A DNA stretch of 64,000 nucleotides, from contig CAZCHE010000006.1 in NCBI GenBank assembly GCA_964498395.1, forward strand, positions 124,001 to 188,000. Direction: 5' to 3'. Source of the DNA: Parapedobacter sp964498395. Its GTDB lineage: Bacteria > Bacteroidota > Bacteroidia > Sphingobacteriales > Sphingobacteriaceae. Shown piece by piece: positions 43,793 to 53,392 of this stretch. Within the stretch, counting starts at the first letter, position 1, and each line of letters begins with the position of its first letter. The position numbers were made by a program, and so were the translations under genes. A model generated the notes under the pieces. The model made no database searches. It saw nothing but the letters and a program-made list of their open reading frames with translations, and was not told the DNA's origin.

Positions 43793-46700
43793 TCAATACC
43801 TCAATACAAAATAGCCTTTGTGGTGCCCCCATCGGCCGTCGGTATTTTTCACTTCCACGATATAAAAATACGTGCCCGCGGGCAGCCGCAGTTGCCCCGC
43901 GCCGATTCCCCGGAATGCAATGCGGTCATTGTCATAGCCCGCCGCTTCCCACACAATCGTCCCGTTCCGGTTAACAATCTGCACCCGGTTTTCGCGATAG
44001 TCGCGGATACCCTCGATCATCAGGAACTCGTTGATGCCGTCGCCATTGGGCGATACCGCCTGGTGCACACGTACCGGGAATGATGAAGACGGATCCACTA
44101 CACGCACCGTGATGGTCACCGGCTCCGCCGCTTCGTGGTTGGAGTCCCCTTCCTGTGTAGCCGTGATCAGCACCGTGCCAAGCCGATGAATGTTCAACAC
44201 CGTGCCATTGAGGGTTGCCACCTGTTCATCGCTTACTTCCAGGCCTATCGGCAAACCACTGTTGGCCGACACGTCCAATTGGACACTGCCCGCATCACGG
44301 CTCACTTCCCCGACTTCCGCAAAGGAAATGGTTTGTGTAGCCTTGTGTACCACCAATGTTCGGCTTATTTGCGGTTTATTGCTGTAGTTGCTGTTCTCCG
44401 GAACGGTGGCTGTGATGGTTGTGCTACCTACACCCGTAATGCGGATGAGGCCATCCACGATTTCAGCAACCGATGCGTTGTCGCTCGAATAAAAGACAGG
44501 CTCTCCGGTGCTCGTAGCGGCATGCCCGCTGAAATCGGCATCACCGTAGGCTTTCTCTGGCAATGACGGAAAATCCAATGTGCGCGCAGCAGGAGCGATA
44601 CGTAACGTGAACGTTTTGCTGACTGCTTCGTAATTACGTGTCTGCGATGCGGACACCGTAACCCGGTAAGTACCCGCATTCACAAACTGATCAGATGGAT
44701 CAAAGGAAAGCTCAGTCTCATCATGACTGAGCGCTGCGACCAATGCTTTAGGCTCACCGTCATATATATGCTCTTGGTTCTCTTCGTCTAGCACAAATGC
44801 CGTCGCACGGGCGATTGTCAATACGGCCACCAACGTGGTGTCTGAATACTCTGGACGGCTCACGACCGCCCTTACCTCATGCTCACCCGTCTCCGTCTGC
44901 CCATTGCCCGTGTAGGTGACCGTTGCATCCTCAGTCAGTCCATGCACCGACAGGCTGCGGGGTTGTCCCGTGTAGATTGCGGTACGGTCAGGCATTGAGA
45001 GGTTCGTTTGACGGGCTGGCAATATGCGCAGGGTTACCGTCGCGCTCACAGCGTGATAGTTTTCCGTTTCGCCAGCCGATATAGTAACCGTGTAGGTTCC
45101 CGTGGCTATATATGCTTGCTGCGGGCTATAGGTTAAATCCGTTTCTGCATGACTGAGCATGGCCTCCACAGACTTGGAGGAACCATCGAATAGCTGTTCC
45201 TGCATTGCTGTAGTCGTAATCACCGCAGGAGCTTTGTTGATATAGAGTGTGCCGACCAGCGTGGTATCCGTGTGATTTGGGCGTCTGACTACAGCTTGCA
45301 CCGTATGGCTGCCGGCATTTACCTTCCCGTTACCGCTGTAACTCACTTCGGCATCCGCTGGTACGCCCTGTACTTCCAACGCATGCGCTTCTCCATTGTA
45401 AGTAACCGTCAGATTGGGGAGCCTAAGGCCCAATTGGGCTGCAGGGGTAATGGAGAAGTCAATCCACGCTTCCGTTGCTAGGTAATTCGCGCTCTCGTTC
45501 AGATACACTCGAATCCGGTGCTCGCCCACGTTAGTAAAACTCCCTTGAGGACTATACTGAAGCTGAGAATCCAGCTGCTCGGGTGTTACAGAAGCCAATA
45601 CAGCTTTAGGGCTGCCATCGTAAACATAAGTCTGTACAGCCGCAGCTGTAATCACCGGTTGCGCTTTACGGATCGTGAGGGTCGCCTCATAGGCCTTTGT
45701 GGTGTAGTTGGTACCGCTGACGGTGGCAATGACATGATAAATCCCCGCATCTACTGCGCCATTACCCTCCTCGCCATTTATCGTATAACTCACCGTGATG
45801 CCTGCTGGCAAATCGCCCGAAACGGATAGTGTTTTCTTTGTACCATCATAGATAAATGCCGTATCTTTAAGTGATAGGCCAGTAATAGCGGCCGGTGTAA
45901 CCGTAAGTGTGCCATTGACATAGCTAATGGCGTAATTAGTCAGCCCCTTACCTGATGCTTCGGACACATCAATTTCATAGCTGCCTAGGTCCGCGGTGGC
46001 TGTTGAACCCGTAGCAGTTAAAGTCACCGAGGTTACTTCGTCATCGCCTTTCAGTCCCAAAACCGTGAACTCTGTGCCGGCAAAATTAAGAGGTTCTCCA
46101 TAGACCTTGTTTTTGTCTTCGGCAATGATGGTTAGCGATGCCGGATTGATGGTAAGTTGTTGCTGTACCGGGTCTGCGGGCAGAAACGCTTCGTTGCCAG
46201 GTTGTTCAACGGTAATGGTCACCGTTCCAACGGAATGGATGGTGAGCGTATTGCCGTCAACGGAGGCTATATTCGCATCACTACTTGTATAAACGACCGG
46301 TAAGTCGGAAGTTGCAGTAGCCATCAACGTGATGGGCTCATCCCCATAGGTGGCTTCATCTTGCAGGTCAAACGTAATGGCCTGTTCCGCCATCGGCCGC
46401 GCGCTGACTTCCTCAGAATATACACTCTCATTGGTCGCCAGATCTACCGCAGTGATACGGTAGTAGTACAATGTTCCGTTGGTGAGTCCGGTATGCGTAT
46501 AAGCCGTTTCGCCGACACCGAGCATTGTCAACATATCGGTGGGGTTCGTAGTTGTTCCTGCATATATGCGGTAGCCCACCAGGTCATCCTCCGTATTGGC
46601 TGCCCATGAAAGCGACACTTCGGTATCGCCTGACGTAGCTCCCACTCCTTGCGGCGCTATCGGCGCCGTGCCATCATAGTTCACCGTCAGCAGGTTTGAC

Positions 46701-48187
46701 GCGGAATTGCCTACATCGCTTGCACTGACAACCACATTCTCAGGCAATCGGATGGATACATCGCCATCCGTTGTAGGGGTGACCAAAACTTGGTAGGTTA
46801 TGTCATCCTGCGTCTGAAGTTCGCTGAACGTAGCATTTGACGATTCAAAATCACCTAATGACAGCCCGGTAACCGCTTCACTGAACGTAGTTGTGACCGT
46901 AAAAGGGGCATTTACCAATGTGGGCGCCGTAGTGGATAACTCCACAGTGGGTATTGAGGGTGTTCGAAAAGTGATGGCATTTTGCCCCGCTATGAACGGA
47001 TTTTCCATAAAGGTCTGGAACCCCTTAGCGCCATGGTAGTCGGCCACCACCGCGCGATACCGCTTCCCGGGCGACAGCCCCGTCACCGTTAGCGGAAAAT
47101 TACTATGGCTATCATTGTATACGCAATACCACCCATCGCCCAGATCGGTTCCAGGGGCTCCGTATGCCCCGACAAGCCCCTGCTCTCCCGGTGATGAGGA
47201 TCTTCTGGGAATAACTGCGGGTATTTCATCGGGTCGGGCAACCAACAACGGCGAAGAAGGCAATTCATCCTCGTCGTCGGTTTCCTTTATCAATAACAAT
47301 CGCCAGCTTCCCCGATTCAATGTGCTCCCACCGTTTTGCCACCTTAACGTCGCCTCGTGGGGTTGTGCCGCTGTTATCGCCAGGTTTGTCGATCTTACGT
47401 TGGGTGGAACAGGACTCGGTGCTTCAAACTGGATATTGTCTACCAAAACCGGCAACCTCGCCGTACCGGCGGTACTGATCCACAGACCGTCGATAAAATC
47501 CCATTCATCAGACACAAAGGTGAACGTACGCCCACCATGCTTATCCATCGCCGAATAGGTGAGAATAGTCCCATTTTGTTCTGAAACGATGGAACCAGGC
47601 CCCGAATTTTCCGCGCCTGATCGCATTGTAATAAATGGTCTTACTAAGCTTACTCCGTTTCGCAAGCCATGAAAATTCAAGAGTACAGCGCTGGGAACGG
47701 CCGACTCCGTTCCGAAGTTTCTGCCTAACGCGACGTATATTGATTTTAGCCTGAAATTACCCAGCTTTGACAGCGTGTCGATGGTTTGGCCGGTGACGTT
47801 AAGCGGCGCTTCGGAAAACAGCATGCGATAAATGCCGTATCCTCCTACACTTGGGTTGGCTGATCCATCCTGCGCCCTGTCGTAATTGTACATCAGCGCT
47901 TTGGTTGGATAGCCATTGAAATAGCTGCCCGGTATTCCGACATATCCCCAAGTGGTACCATCCTGTTGTCCAGGCACGCTTTGCATAAATACCAATTGCT
48001 TACCCGATCCCTGAGTCACGGTTTTATACCTAATACCGTTGGTCTGCTGCAATACTTCCGAGCCAAGCAACTCGAAATTTTCACTATCCGGCCAGATTTG
48101 GGCTTTCAATTTATCGGAAATCAACAAGCTTAACAGCAATAGCAAATACCCGCTCAACAAACGGGGCAAAGTAAGAATCGCTTTCAT
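43793..48187 (-). CDS. T9SS-secreted surface protein with FN3, Ig-like and MBG domains (module B)
   Basis: 1,464-residue predicted surface protein. A signal peptide (MKAILTLPRLLSGYLLLLLS, ending near KAQ) precedes a unique N-terminal domain of ~250 residues. Then come a fibronectin-III-like domain, an Ig-like domain (VELSTTAPTLVNAPFTVTTT), a second FN3 (EVSLSWAANTEDDLVGYRIY), BIG2-like and YGX-type MBG domains (NKVYGEPLNFAGTEFTV), and a long run of MBG-like repeats to ~1,200. The gliding-type C-terminal domain begins AVSPNGDGINEF. The last ~240 residues nearly match the module A adhesin, while the N-termini are unrelated. The ATG at 48187 begins the signal peptide; an upstream in-frame ATG at 48220 adds an unlikely leader. 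Confidence 0.91.
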   Translation of the reverse strand: MKAILTLPRLLSGYLLLLLSLLISDKLKAQIWPDSENFELLGSEVLQQTNGIRYKTVTQGSGKQLVFMQSVPGQQDGTTWGYVGIPGSYFNGYPTKALMYNYDRAQDGSANPSVGGYGIYRMLFSEAPLNVTGQTIDTLSKLGNFRLKSIYVALGRNFGTESAVPSAVLLNFHGLRNGVSLVRPFITMRSGAENSGPGSIVSEQNGTILTYSAMDKHGGRTFTFVSDEWDFIDGLWISTAGTARLPVLVDNIQFEAPSPVPPNVRSTNLAITAAQPHEATLRWQNGGSTLNRGSWRLLLIKETDDEDELPSSPLLVARPDEIPAVIPRRSSSPGEQGLVGAYGAPGTDLGDGWYCVYNDSHSNFPLTVTGLSPGKRYRAVVADYHGAKGFQTFMENPFIAGQNAITFRTPSIPTVELSTTAPTLVNAPFTVTTTFSEAVTGLSLGDFESSNATFSELQTQDDITYQVLVTPTTDGDVSIRLPENVVVSASDVGNSASNLLTVNYDGTAPIAPQGVGATSGDTEVSLSWAANTEDDLVGYRIYAGTTTNPTDMLTMLGVGETAYTHTGLTNGTLYYYRITAVDLATNESVYSEEVSARPMAEQAITFDLQDEATYGDEPITLMATATSDLPVVYTSSDANIASVDGNTLTIHSVGTVTITVEQPGNEAFLPADPVQQQLTINPASLTIIAEDKNKVYGEPLNFAGTEFTVLGLKGDDEVTSVTLTATGSTATADLGSYEIDVSEASGKGLTNYAISYVNGTLTVTPAAITGLSLKDTAFIYDGTKKTLSVSGDLPAGITVSYTINGEEGNGAVDAGIYHVIATVSGTNYTTKAYEATLTIRKAQPVITAAAVQTYVYDGSPKAVLASVTPEQLDSQLQYSPQGSFTNVGEHRIRVYLNESANYLATEAWIDFSITPAAQLGLRLPNLTVTYNGEAHALEVQGVPADAEVSYSGNGKVNAGSHTVQAVVRRPNHTDTTLVGTLYINKAPAVITTTAMQEQLFDGSSKSVEAMLSHAETDLTYSPQQAYIATGTYTVTISAGETENYHAVSATVTLRILPARQTNLSMPDRTAIYTGQPRSLSVHGLTEDATVTYTGNGQTETGEHEVRAVVSRPEYSDTTLVAVLTIARATAFVLDEENQEHIYDGEPKALVAALSHDETELSFDPSDQFVNAGTYRVTVSASQTRNYEAVSKTFTLRIAPAARTLDFPSLPEKAYGDADFSGHAATSTGEPVFYSSDNASVAEIVDGLIRITGVGSTTITATVPENSNYSNKPQISRTLVVHKATQTISFAEVGEVSRDAGSVQLDVSANSGLPIGLEVSDEQVATLNGTVLNIHRLGTVLITATQEGDSNHEAAEPVTITVRVVDPSSSFPVRVHQAVSPNGDGINEFLMIEGIRDYRENRVQIVNRNGTIVWEAAGYDNDRIAFRGIGAGQLRLPAGTYFYIVEVKNTDGRWGHHKGYFVLRY

Positions 48188-48266
48188 AAATATGTTTCGC
48201 ATTAATACTATATAGCGCAATACCTAGTAAGGCCTTATCATCGGTAGATCGTTACGATGTAGGGGT

Positions 48267-48274
48267 CAAAAATA
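48267..48274 (-). promoter_or_regulatory. -7 element of the module B adhesin
   Basis: The minus strand reads TATTTTTG, matching TAnnTTTG, which would start transcription near 48260, about 70 bases before the adhesin ATG. It lies in the 173-base gap shared with the divergently transcribed LuxR-type regulator. Confidence 0.45.
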
Positions 48275-48393
48275 GAGGTGCTTTACATTGATTAACCTAG
48301 ACTTTAGTATAGTTTGTTACAAAAACCACCATAGATTACGTAAATAAAAATGTTATTTTCGCCTCGATTTGTGTGATCCGTACGTAAAATCCC

Positions 48394-49836
48394 ATGACAC
48401 GTTACATCTGCTTCTTGTTAGCAACATGCCTGTTGTTAACCGTTTTTTCACGACCATCTGCTACCGAGGTTCAGCGTTCGGTCGATGTTGATACGATTAT
48501 TAATCAACTCGATTTTACTTTATTACCCAATACTAGAAGTTTGTTAATCGCAACGGATGATGAAAACCATACATGGATACGAGGGATCGTTCCGCCGCAG
48601 CTAATAAATGTACCCGCTGTTTTACGAATTCCATCTACTCGAATTCACGACTACGGTCTTTTTGTGAGACAGCAACATCAAATAACTGCGGTTGATGACG
48701 GTTCACCCGGCCTCCCAAAAACGCGGTATCGGCAATACAATTTCACACCGCAGGATTCTGTGTTCTATCTGCGAGTTAAAGATCATGCTCCTCAGTTACT
48801 GGAAGTTGAATTTTCGGAATACCACCAATTTGTAAATAATGAGTCGTTCAATATGCTCCTCATAGGGTTATACTATGGTTTAGCATTGATGTCTCTGATT
48901 TTCAATCTCGTTTTTTACCTTGTCTTCCGCGATAAGCGGTTTAGTACGTATTGTTTGTTGTTGCTTTCCGTTTTCGTCTCATTTTTCTACGAAGATGGCA
49001 TGTTTCATTATTTTTCAGGCGGCAAATGGAACTTGGATCGCCTGATCGTGCTGAACAGTGCGTTTTCGGCGATTGTTTCGTTTCCTTTCACCCTTTATTT
49101 TCTTGACATCCAAAAGGAGTTTCTGCGGTTCCGGAAGCGGTTTTTTGCTGCCGTTGCGTTGCTGTTGACCTGCGTGGCTGTGTATTCGTTTACCGACAGT
49201 TCGCTTATGCTTTTCGGGGTGTACGCTTTTTGCTTCTTGTTTGCTGCCTCTTGCCTTTTCCTTGCGGCAAAGCGCTTTCGGAAAGATATATATGCCCGCT
49301 TTTTGGTTTTGTCGTTCAGCTTGGTTGTGTTAGCTGGTCTGCTGTACGTATGCTATACGCGTATTGATTCCTCGGTTTTCGGTGTTTTTGGCATCCATAC
49401 TTTCCGGTTTGTTAGCGCTCTTGAGATAATCGGCATCGGTTTCGCCATCATTTTTAGGGTGCGTGCATTGCAACATGAGAACGAACGGTACCGTTCAGAA
49501 TTAGATAACTACTTAAAAGCACTGGAAGTCAAAGCCGCCAGCGAACGATTCGAAAAAAGACACCTCGGGGAAAACCAGTCCACCAAACCCACGAAACAGG
49601 AAGTCACGGAGCACCTTCGGGAGCAATACGATCTTACCGACCGGGAAATTGACGTTTTGCTCTGCATATGGGATGGCTTGACCAACAAGGAAATCGCTGA
49701 GCGCCTTTTCATTACCGTAAGTACAGCGAAGTACCACATAAGCAATTTATATGTCAAATTGGATGTAAAAAACCGAAATCAAGTACAGGTGCTTGGAAAG
49801 GCATGGTGGGCATCCGAAGCGTCGTCACACGAATAG
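48394..49836 (+). CDS. 7TM membrane protein fused to a LuxR-type DNA-binding domain
   Basis: 480-residue hybrid regulator. An export signal (residues 1-24) precedes a periplasmic 7TMR-DISM-like domain (to ~150), seven hydrophobic helices between ~152 and ~355, a coiled coil (LQHENERYRSELDNYLKALE) and a LuxR/GerE helix-turn-helix at ~414-464 (LTDREIDVLLCIWDGLTNKE, IAERLFITVSTAKYHISNLY). This design lets a surface or carbohydrate signal control transcription without a phosphorelay. Divergent placement from the module B adhesin makes that gene a likely target (inference). Confidence 0.88.
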   Translation: MTRYICFLLATCLLLTVFSRPSATEVQRSVDVDTIINQLDFTLLPNTRSLLIATDDENHTWIRGIVPPQLINVPAVLRIPSTRIHDYGLFVRQQHQITAVDDGSPGLPKTRYRQYNFTPQDSVFYLRVKDHAPQLLEVEFSEYHQFVNNESFNMLLIGLYYGLALMSLIFNLVFYLVFRDKRFSTYCLLLLSVFVSFFYEDGMFHYFSGGKWNLDRLIVLNSAFSAIVSFPFTLYFLDIQKEFLRFRKRFFAAVALLLTCVAVYSFTDSSLMLFGVYAFCFLFAASCLFLAAKRFRKDIYARFLVLSFSLVVLAGLLYVCYTRIDSSVFGVFGIHTFRFVSALEIIGIGFAIIFRVRALQHENERYRSELDNYLKALEVKAASERFEKRHLGENQSTKPTKQEVTEHLREQYDLTDREIDVLLCIWDGLTNKEIAERLFITVSTAKYHISNLYVKLDVKNRNQVQVLGKAWWASEASSHE

Positions 49837-49900
49837 AGGAAACATCGAAAACATTATTCCCAAAAAACATTTCGCCTGAAATCCGTAAATTCGCCCTCAC

Positions 49901-51268
49901 ATGAGCAACATCATTCCCCCCACGCTGGTTAGTAAATTGGGAACTTTCGCCGGATTTGATGCTGAGGCTTTCGAAGCCGCACATGCGCAAGAAAGAAGCA
50001 TTACATCCATTCGGGTCAATCCGGCTAAGCCGCATGGCCTAGATGTGGCTTCGTTTGAGCCAGTTCCTTGGTGCGATACGGGCTTTTACCTTGCCGAACG
50101 CCCTGTTTTTACCCTCGACCCGAAGTTCCACGCGGGCTGCTACTACGTGCAAGAAGCCTCATCCATGTTTGTTGCCCATGCGATTAAGAGCCTCAAGCTC
50201 GACCAAGAACCAATGGTAGCCTTAGACCTTTGTGCAGCACCGGGGGGCAAAAGCACCCTGCTCAATACATATCTCCATCCGGATAGTTTGCTTATCGCCA
50301 ATGAACTGATCAAAACACGAGTCAACATACTAGAGGAGAACCTCGTGCGTTGGGGGGGCACAAACACCGTGGTGACCAACAACGACCCGTCGGCATTCAG
50401 CCGTCTACCGGGTTATGTGGATCTCATGTTGGTGGATGCGCCATGCTCAGGGTCAGGATTGTTCCGGAAGGATCGTGGAGCCATAGATGAATGGTCCGAG
50501 GCTGCGGTGCAACTGTGCAGCGAACGGCAGCAGCGTATCCTTGCCGACAGCCTTCCAGCACTAAAAACAGGGGGTATTTTGCTTTACTCCACTTGTTCGT
50601 TTTCGGCTGAAGAAAATGAACAAATCGCCGATTGGCTGTGTGATACACAAGGCATGGTACCGCTCGATATTCCAATTGATAACAGGTGGGGTATCGAACA
50701 AACACGTTCTGACAAGCATGCCTGTCCGGGTTACCGCTTCTATCCGCATCAGCTCCGTGGAGAGGGTTTCTTTTTGGCCGCGTTCCAAAAAAAGGCTGAG
50801 CAATCTTCGTTTGACCAGCGAAAGATAAAAACCGAACGACAGCCCCCCTTTCCCAAGGAGCTGGCAAACTGGATCAGCAGCAGCGAAGACTTAATTACGT
50901 TTACTGTAGGTGACGATTTATTCGTCTTTCCAAAAGAACGGGAAACAGATCTACGTATCCTACAGCGCATGCTGTATTTGCGGAATGCGGGTACACGCGT
51001 GGGTAGGCTTGCCAAAGGCGACCTCATCCCCAGTCATGACCTGGCATTGAGTACCCTGCTCCGCCCAGATCTTCCATCACTTGCACTGGAAAAGGAACAG
51101 GCACTGGAATACCTACGCAAAGGAAACCTCTCCCTCTCCGTCAACCCCCAGGGGCTCACGGGTTGGGCGCTGGCCACTTATCAAGATGCACCATTGGGAT
51201 GGATGAAATTATTGCCCAATCGCATTAATAACTATTACCCTAAGGAATGGCGGATTGCTACGATGTAA
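49901..51268 (+). CDS. rRNA cytosine-C5 methyltransferase (RsmB/RsmF/NOL1 family)
   Basis: 455-residue SAM-dependent RNA m5C methyltransferase. Motif I is LDLCAAPGGKST (~109-118), motif IV VDAPCSGSGLFRKD with C182, and motif VI LLYSTCSFSAEENE with catalytic C232. The C-terminal ~150 residues resemble the PUA-like region of RsmF-type proteins (LRNAGTRVGRLAKGDLIPSH). The target is probably 16S rRNA. It ends 18 bases before the GAACAC inverted-repeat element that separates it from the convergent phoH gene. Confidence 0.93.
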   Translation: MSNIIPPTLVSKLGTFAGFDAEAFEAAHAQERSITSIRVNPAKPHGLDVASFEPVPWCDTGFYLAERPVFTLDPKFHAGCYYVQEASSMFVAHAIKSLKLDQEPMVALDLCAAPGGKSTLLNTYLHPDSLLIANELIKTRVNILEENLVRWGGTNTVVTNNDPSAFSRLPGYVDLMLVDAPCSGSGLFRKDRGAIDEWSEAAVQLCSERQQRILADSLPALKTGGILLYSTCSFSAEENEQIADWLCDTQGMVPLDIPIDNRWGIEQTRSDKHACPGYRFYPHQLRGEGFFLAAFQKKAEQSSFDQRKIKTERQPPFPKELANWISSSEDLITFTVGDDLFVFPKERETDLRILQRMLYLRNAGTRVGRLAKGDLIPSHDLALSTLLRPDLPSLALEKEQALEYLRKGNLSLSVNPQGLTGWALATYQDAPLGWMKLLPNRINNYYPKEWRIATM

Positions 51269-51285
51269 GCCTGACGCCCAGATGG

Positions 51286-51413
51286 GAACACGGATGACAC
51301 CGATAAAACGGATGGTCACGGATTTTTTTTGCTTAAGGGTATGCGCATACCGCTGGAGGCTGTCGTGATGCAGCAATCCGTGTAAATCTGTTTGATCCGC
51401 GTTATCTGTGTTC
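51286..51413. repeat. GAACAC...GTGTTC hairpin element (copy 2, full length)
   Basis: The 39-base ends, 51286-51324 (GAACACGGATGACACCG...) and 51375-51413 (...CGCGTTATCTGTGTTC), are imperfect inverted repeats matching at roughly three quarters of positions, around a ~50-base centre. It fills the gap between convergent genes and could act as a bidirectional terminator. The right arm matches the element at 20553-20615. No coding capacity was seen. Confidence 0.7.
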
Positions 51414-51421
51414 TATAAAAA

Positions 51422-52750
51422 CTACAACAAGTCATTCGCTAGGTTGGCCAATTCGCTCCGTTCACCTTTCTGCAAGGTAATGTGGGCATACAAGGGGTGG
51501 TTCTTGACGCTTTCAATTAGGTAAGAAAGGCCGTTGCTTTCGGCATCGAGATAGGGCGTATCTATTTGGTAGATATCTCCCGTAAAGACAATTTTGGTGT
51601 GTTCCCCTGCACGAGAAATAATGGTTTTGATTTCATGTGGTGTGAGGTTCTGGGCTTCATCTACAATGAAGAAGATTTTGGCTAGCGTGCGTCCCCTGAT
51701 AAACGCTAGAGGAGTGATCGCTATTTTCTCATTGGTAATCAGCTCATCGATTTTTTCAATCATCTTCTCGTCATCTGTATACTGTTCCTTGATGAAGCGA
51801 ATATTGTCCCAGATCGGGGCAAGAAAAGGATCGGTTTTGGACTTCGCATCTCCCGGAAGGAATCCGATTTCCTTATTGCTCAATGGGATAACAGGGCGGG
51901 TGATGTAAATCTGTCGGTAGTTTTTCCGCTGTTCCAATGCACTTGCCAATGCCAATAAGGTTTTACCCGTACCGGCATTACCCTGTATACTGACCAAACG
52001 GATCTCTGGATTTAACAATGCATGGAGCGCAAATGCTTGTTCGGGATTACGAGGTTTGACCCTGCAAACCGAATCAGTCGATACAGCGGTTAGTGTTTGC
52101 GAAGCCTTGTGGTAAAACGCATTCAGTGTTTTGCGACCGTGCCTCAAGACATAGAATTGATTGGCCCCGGTATGGTGAAGTGGAAAGTCAGTTATGGCTA
52201 CGGCTTCCCTATTTTTCAGCTGCTCAAACACGGCTTCGGGAACGTCCTTTCTTACGGTTTTACCCGTATAAAGTTCTTCTACGTTCTTGATTTTCCCTGT
52301 TTCATAATCTTCAGACAAGAGGTTGAGCGACTTAGCCTTTAGGCGGAGGCAGATATCTTTCGACACCAGGATTACCTTCTTGTCGGGATGTTCTTCCATC
52401 AACGTGAGGGCCGCATTGATGATCTGGTGGTCAAACTTATCGTTACCGAAAATCTTCGTTGCATCATTCCGCTGGGGTCTGTCTGACAGGATCACCTTAA
52501 ACTTTCCTTTTGACTGCCCCTTGAGCGACACCCATTGATTGACAAGCTTCTGTTTGGACAATTGATCAATCAGCCGGATAAAGCTCCTTGCCTCGAAGCT
52601 GCGTGTTTCATTGCCCCCTTTGAAATTATCAAGCTCCTCCAGTACCTGTATGGGGATCGCCACATCATGCTCATGAAAATTGTTAAGTGCATTGTGGTCA
52701 TACAGGATGACAGACGTGTCTAAAACGAAAATCTTGCGGGATGCCGCCAT
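51422..52750 (-). CDS. phoH: PIN-domain/PhoH-family ATPase
   Basis: 442-residue PhoH2-type protein: an N-terminal PIN ribonuclease domain (IFVLDTSVILYDHNAL with acidic D11; E39; FDHQIINAALTL; D132) fused to a PhoH helicase-like ATPase. Walker A is GNAGTGKT at 257-264, and Walker B FFIVDEAQNLTPHEIK is near residue 350. PhoH2 proteins unwind and cut RNA. It is cytosolic, has its own promoter upstream (minus-strand TATTTTTG at 52846-52853) and is divergent from a GreA-like gene. Confidence 0.94.
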   Translation of the reverse strand: MAASRKIFVLDTSVILYDHNALNNFHEHDVAIPIQVLEELDNFKGGNETRSFEARSFIRLIDQLSKQKLVNQWVSLKGQSKGKFKVILSDRPQRNDATKIFGNDKFDHQIINAALTLMEEHPDKKVILVSKDICLRLKAKSLNLLSEDYETGKIKNVEELYTGKTVRKDVPEAVFEQLKNREAVAITDFPLHHTGANQFYVLRHGRKTLNAFYHKASQTLTAVSTDSVCRVKPRNPEQAFALHALLNPEIRLVSIQGNAGTGKTLLALASALEQRKNYRQIYITRPVIPLSNKEIGFLPGDAKSKTDPFLAPIWDNIRFIKEQYTDDEKMIEKIDELITNEKIAITPLAFIRGRTLAKIFFIVDEAQNLTPHEIKTIISRAGEHTKIVFTGDIYQIDTPYLDAESNGLSYLIESVKNHPLYAHITLQKGERSELANLANDLL

Positions 52751-52845
52751 AAGTGTTATGCTTCTTCCTCCTTTTAGTTGGAAGGTATAAAATTACTGTT
52801 TTTTTGTCATTCGCCGATTTGCGAATCCTCAAATTAACGAATAGG

Positions 52846-52853
52846 CAAAAATA
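52846..52853 (-). promoter_or_regulatory. -7 element of phoH
   Basis: The minus strand reads TATTTTTG (TAnnTTTG). Transcription would start near 52839, giving a leader of about 90 bases. A small inverted repeat ATTCGC-N6-GCGAAT lies at 52809-52826 within that leader. Confidence 0.4.
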
Positions 52854-52894
52854 CCTACATTTACCCCATCAGATAAACAGCGCGATTGCCAGCA

Positions 52895-53350
52895 ATGAAG
52901 AAAGAAATAAAAGAGGCACTTTTATCGGTTTGTAGACAATATGTACAGGAACGTATGGCCACCGCCACGCAAGCCATCGCCTCGGCGAATGATGCCGCCG
53001 TTGACGACACGAAAAGCAGTGCCGGTGATAAATTTGAAACCACCAGGGAGATGATGCAGCAGGAAATCAGTCGGCATCGGCAATTGCTCGCCGATGCCCA
53101 GCAAATGGAGCAAGTACTGACCAATATTGATATCCATCATCACGCTGGACCTGCGAGGCTGGGCAGTTTGGTAGAAACCAACAATGGGCGTTTTTTCCTC
53201 GCCATCAGCGCGGGACAATTGGATGTGCAGGGCACCACCTACTTTGCTATATCTGCGGCATCCCCTATTGGACAGCTCATACTGGGTAAGGCCCCCGGTC
53301 AACAATTCGTATTCAATCGGATCGATTACCAAATCCTGGACGTATCATAA
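52895..53350 (+). CDS. GreA/GreB-like protein
   Basis: 151-residue protein with a helical N-terminal half (KEIKEALLSVCRQYVQERMA, then a coiled coil around TTREMMQQEISRHRQLLADA) and a C-terminal beta-rich half (LGSLVETNNGRFFLAISAGQ, ASPIGQLILGKAPGQQF). The last part resembles the FKBP-like domain of GreA-type transcript-cleavage factors (the SPIGQLLLGK-like motif). It is shorter and more divergent than true GreA, so it may be a Gre-like RNA-polymerase-binding protein. The ATG at 52895 fits better than the in-frame TTG at 52886. Confidence 0.7.
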   Translation: MKKEIKEALLSVCRQYVQERMATATQAIASANDAAVDDTKSSAGDKFETTREMMQQEISRHRQLLADAQQMEQVLTNIDIHHHAGPARLGSLVETNNGRFFLAISAGQLDVQGTTYFAISAASPIGQLILGKAPGQQFVFNRIDYQILDVS

Positions 53351-53392
53351 CCGAATAGCCGTAATGGAAATATAACCCGCCTATAAAAATAC

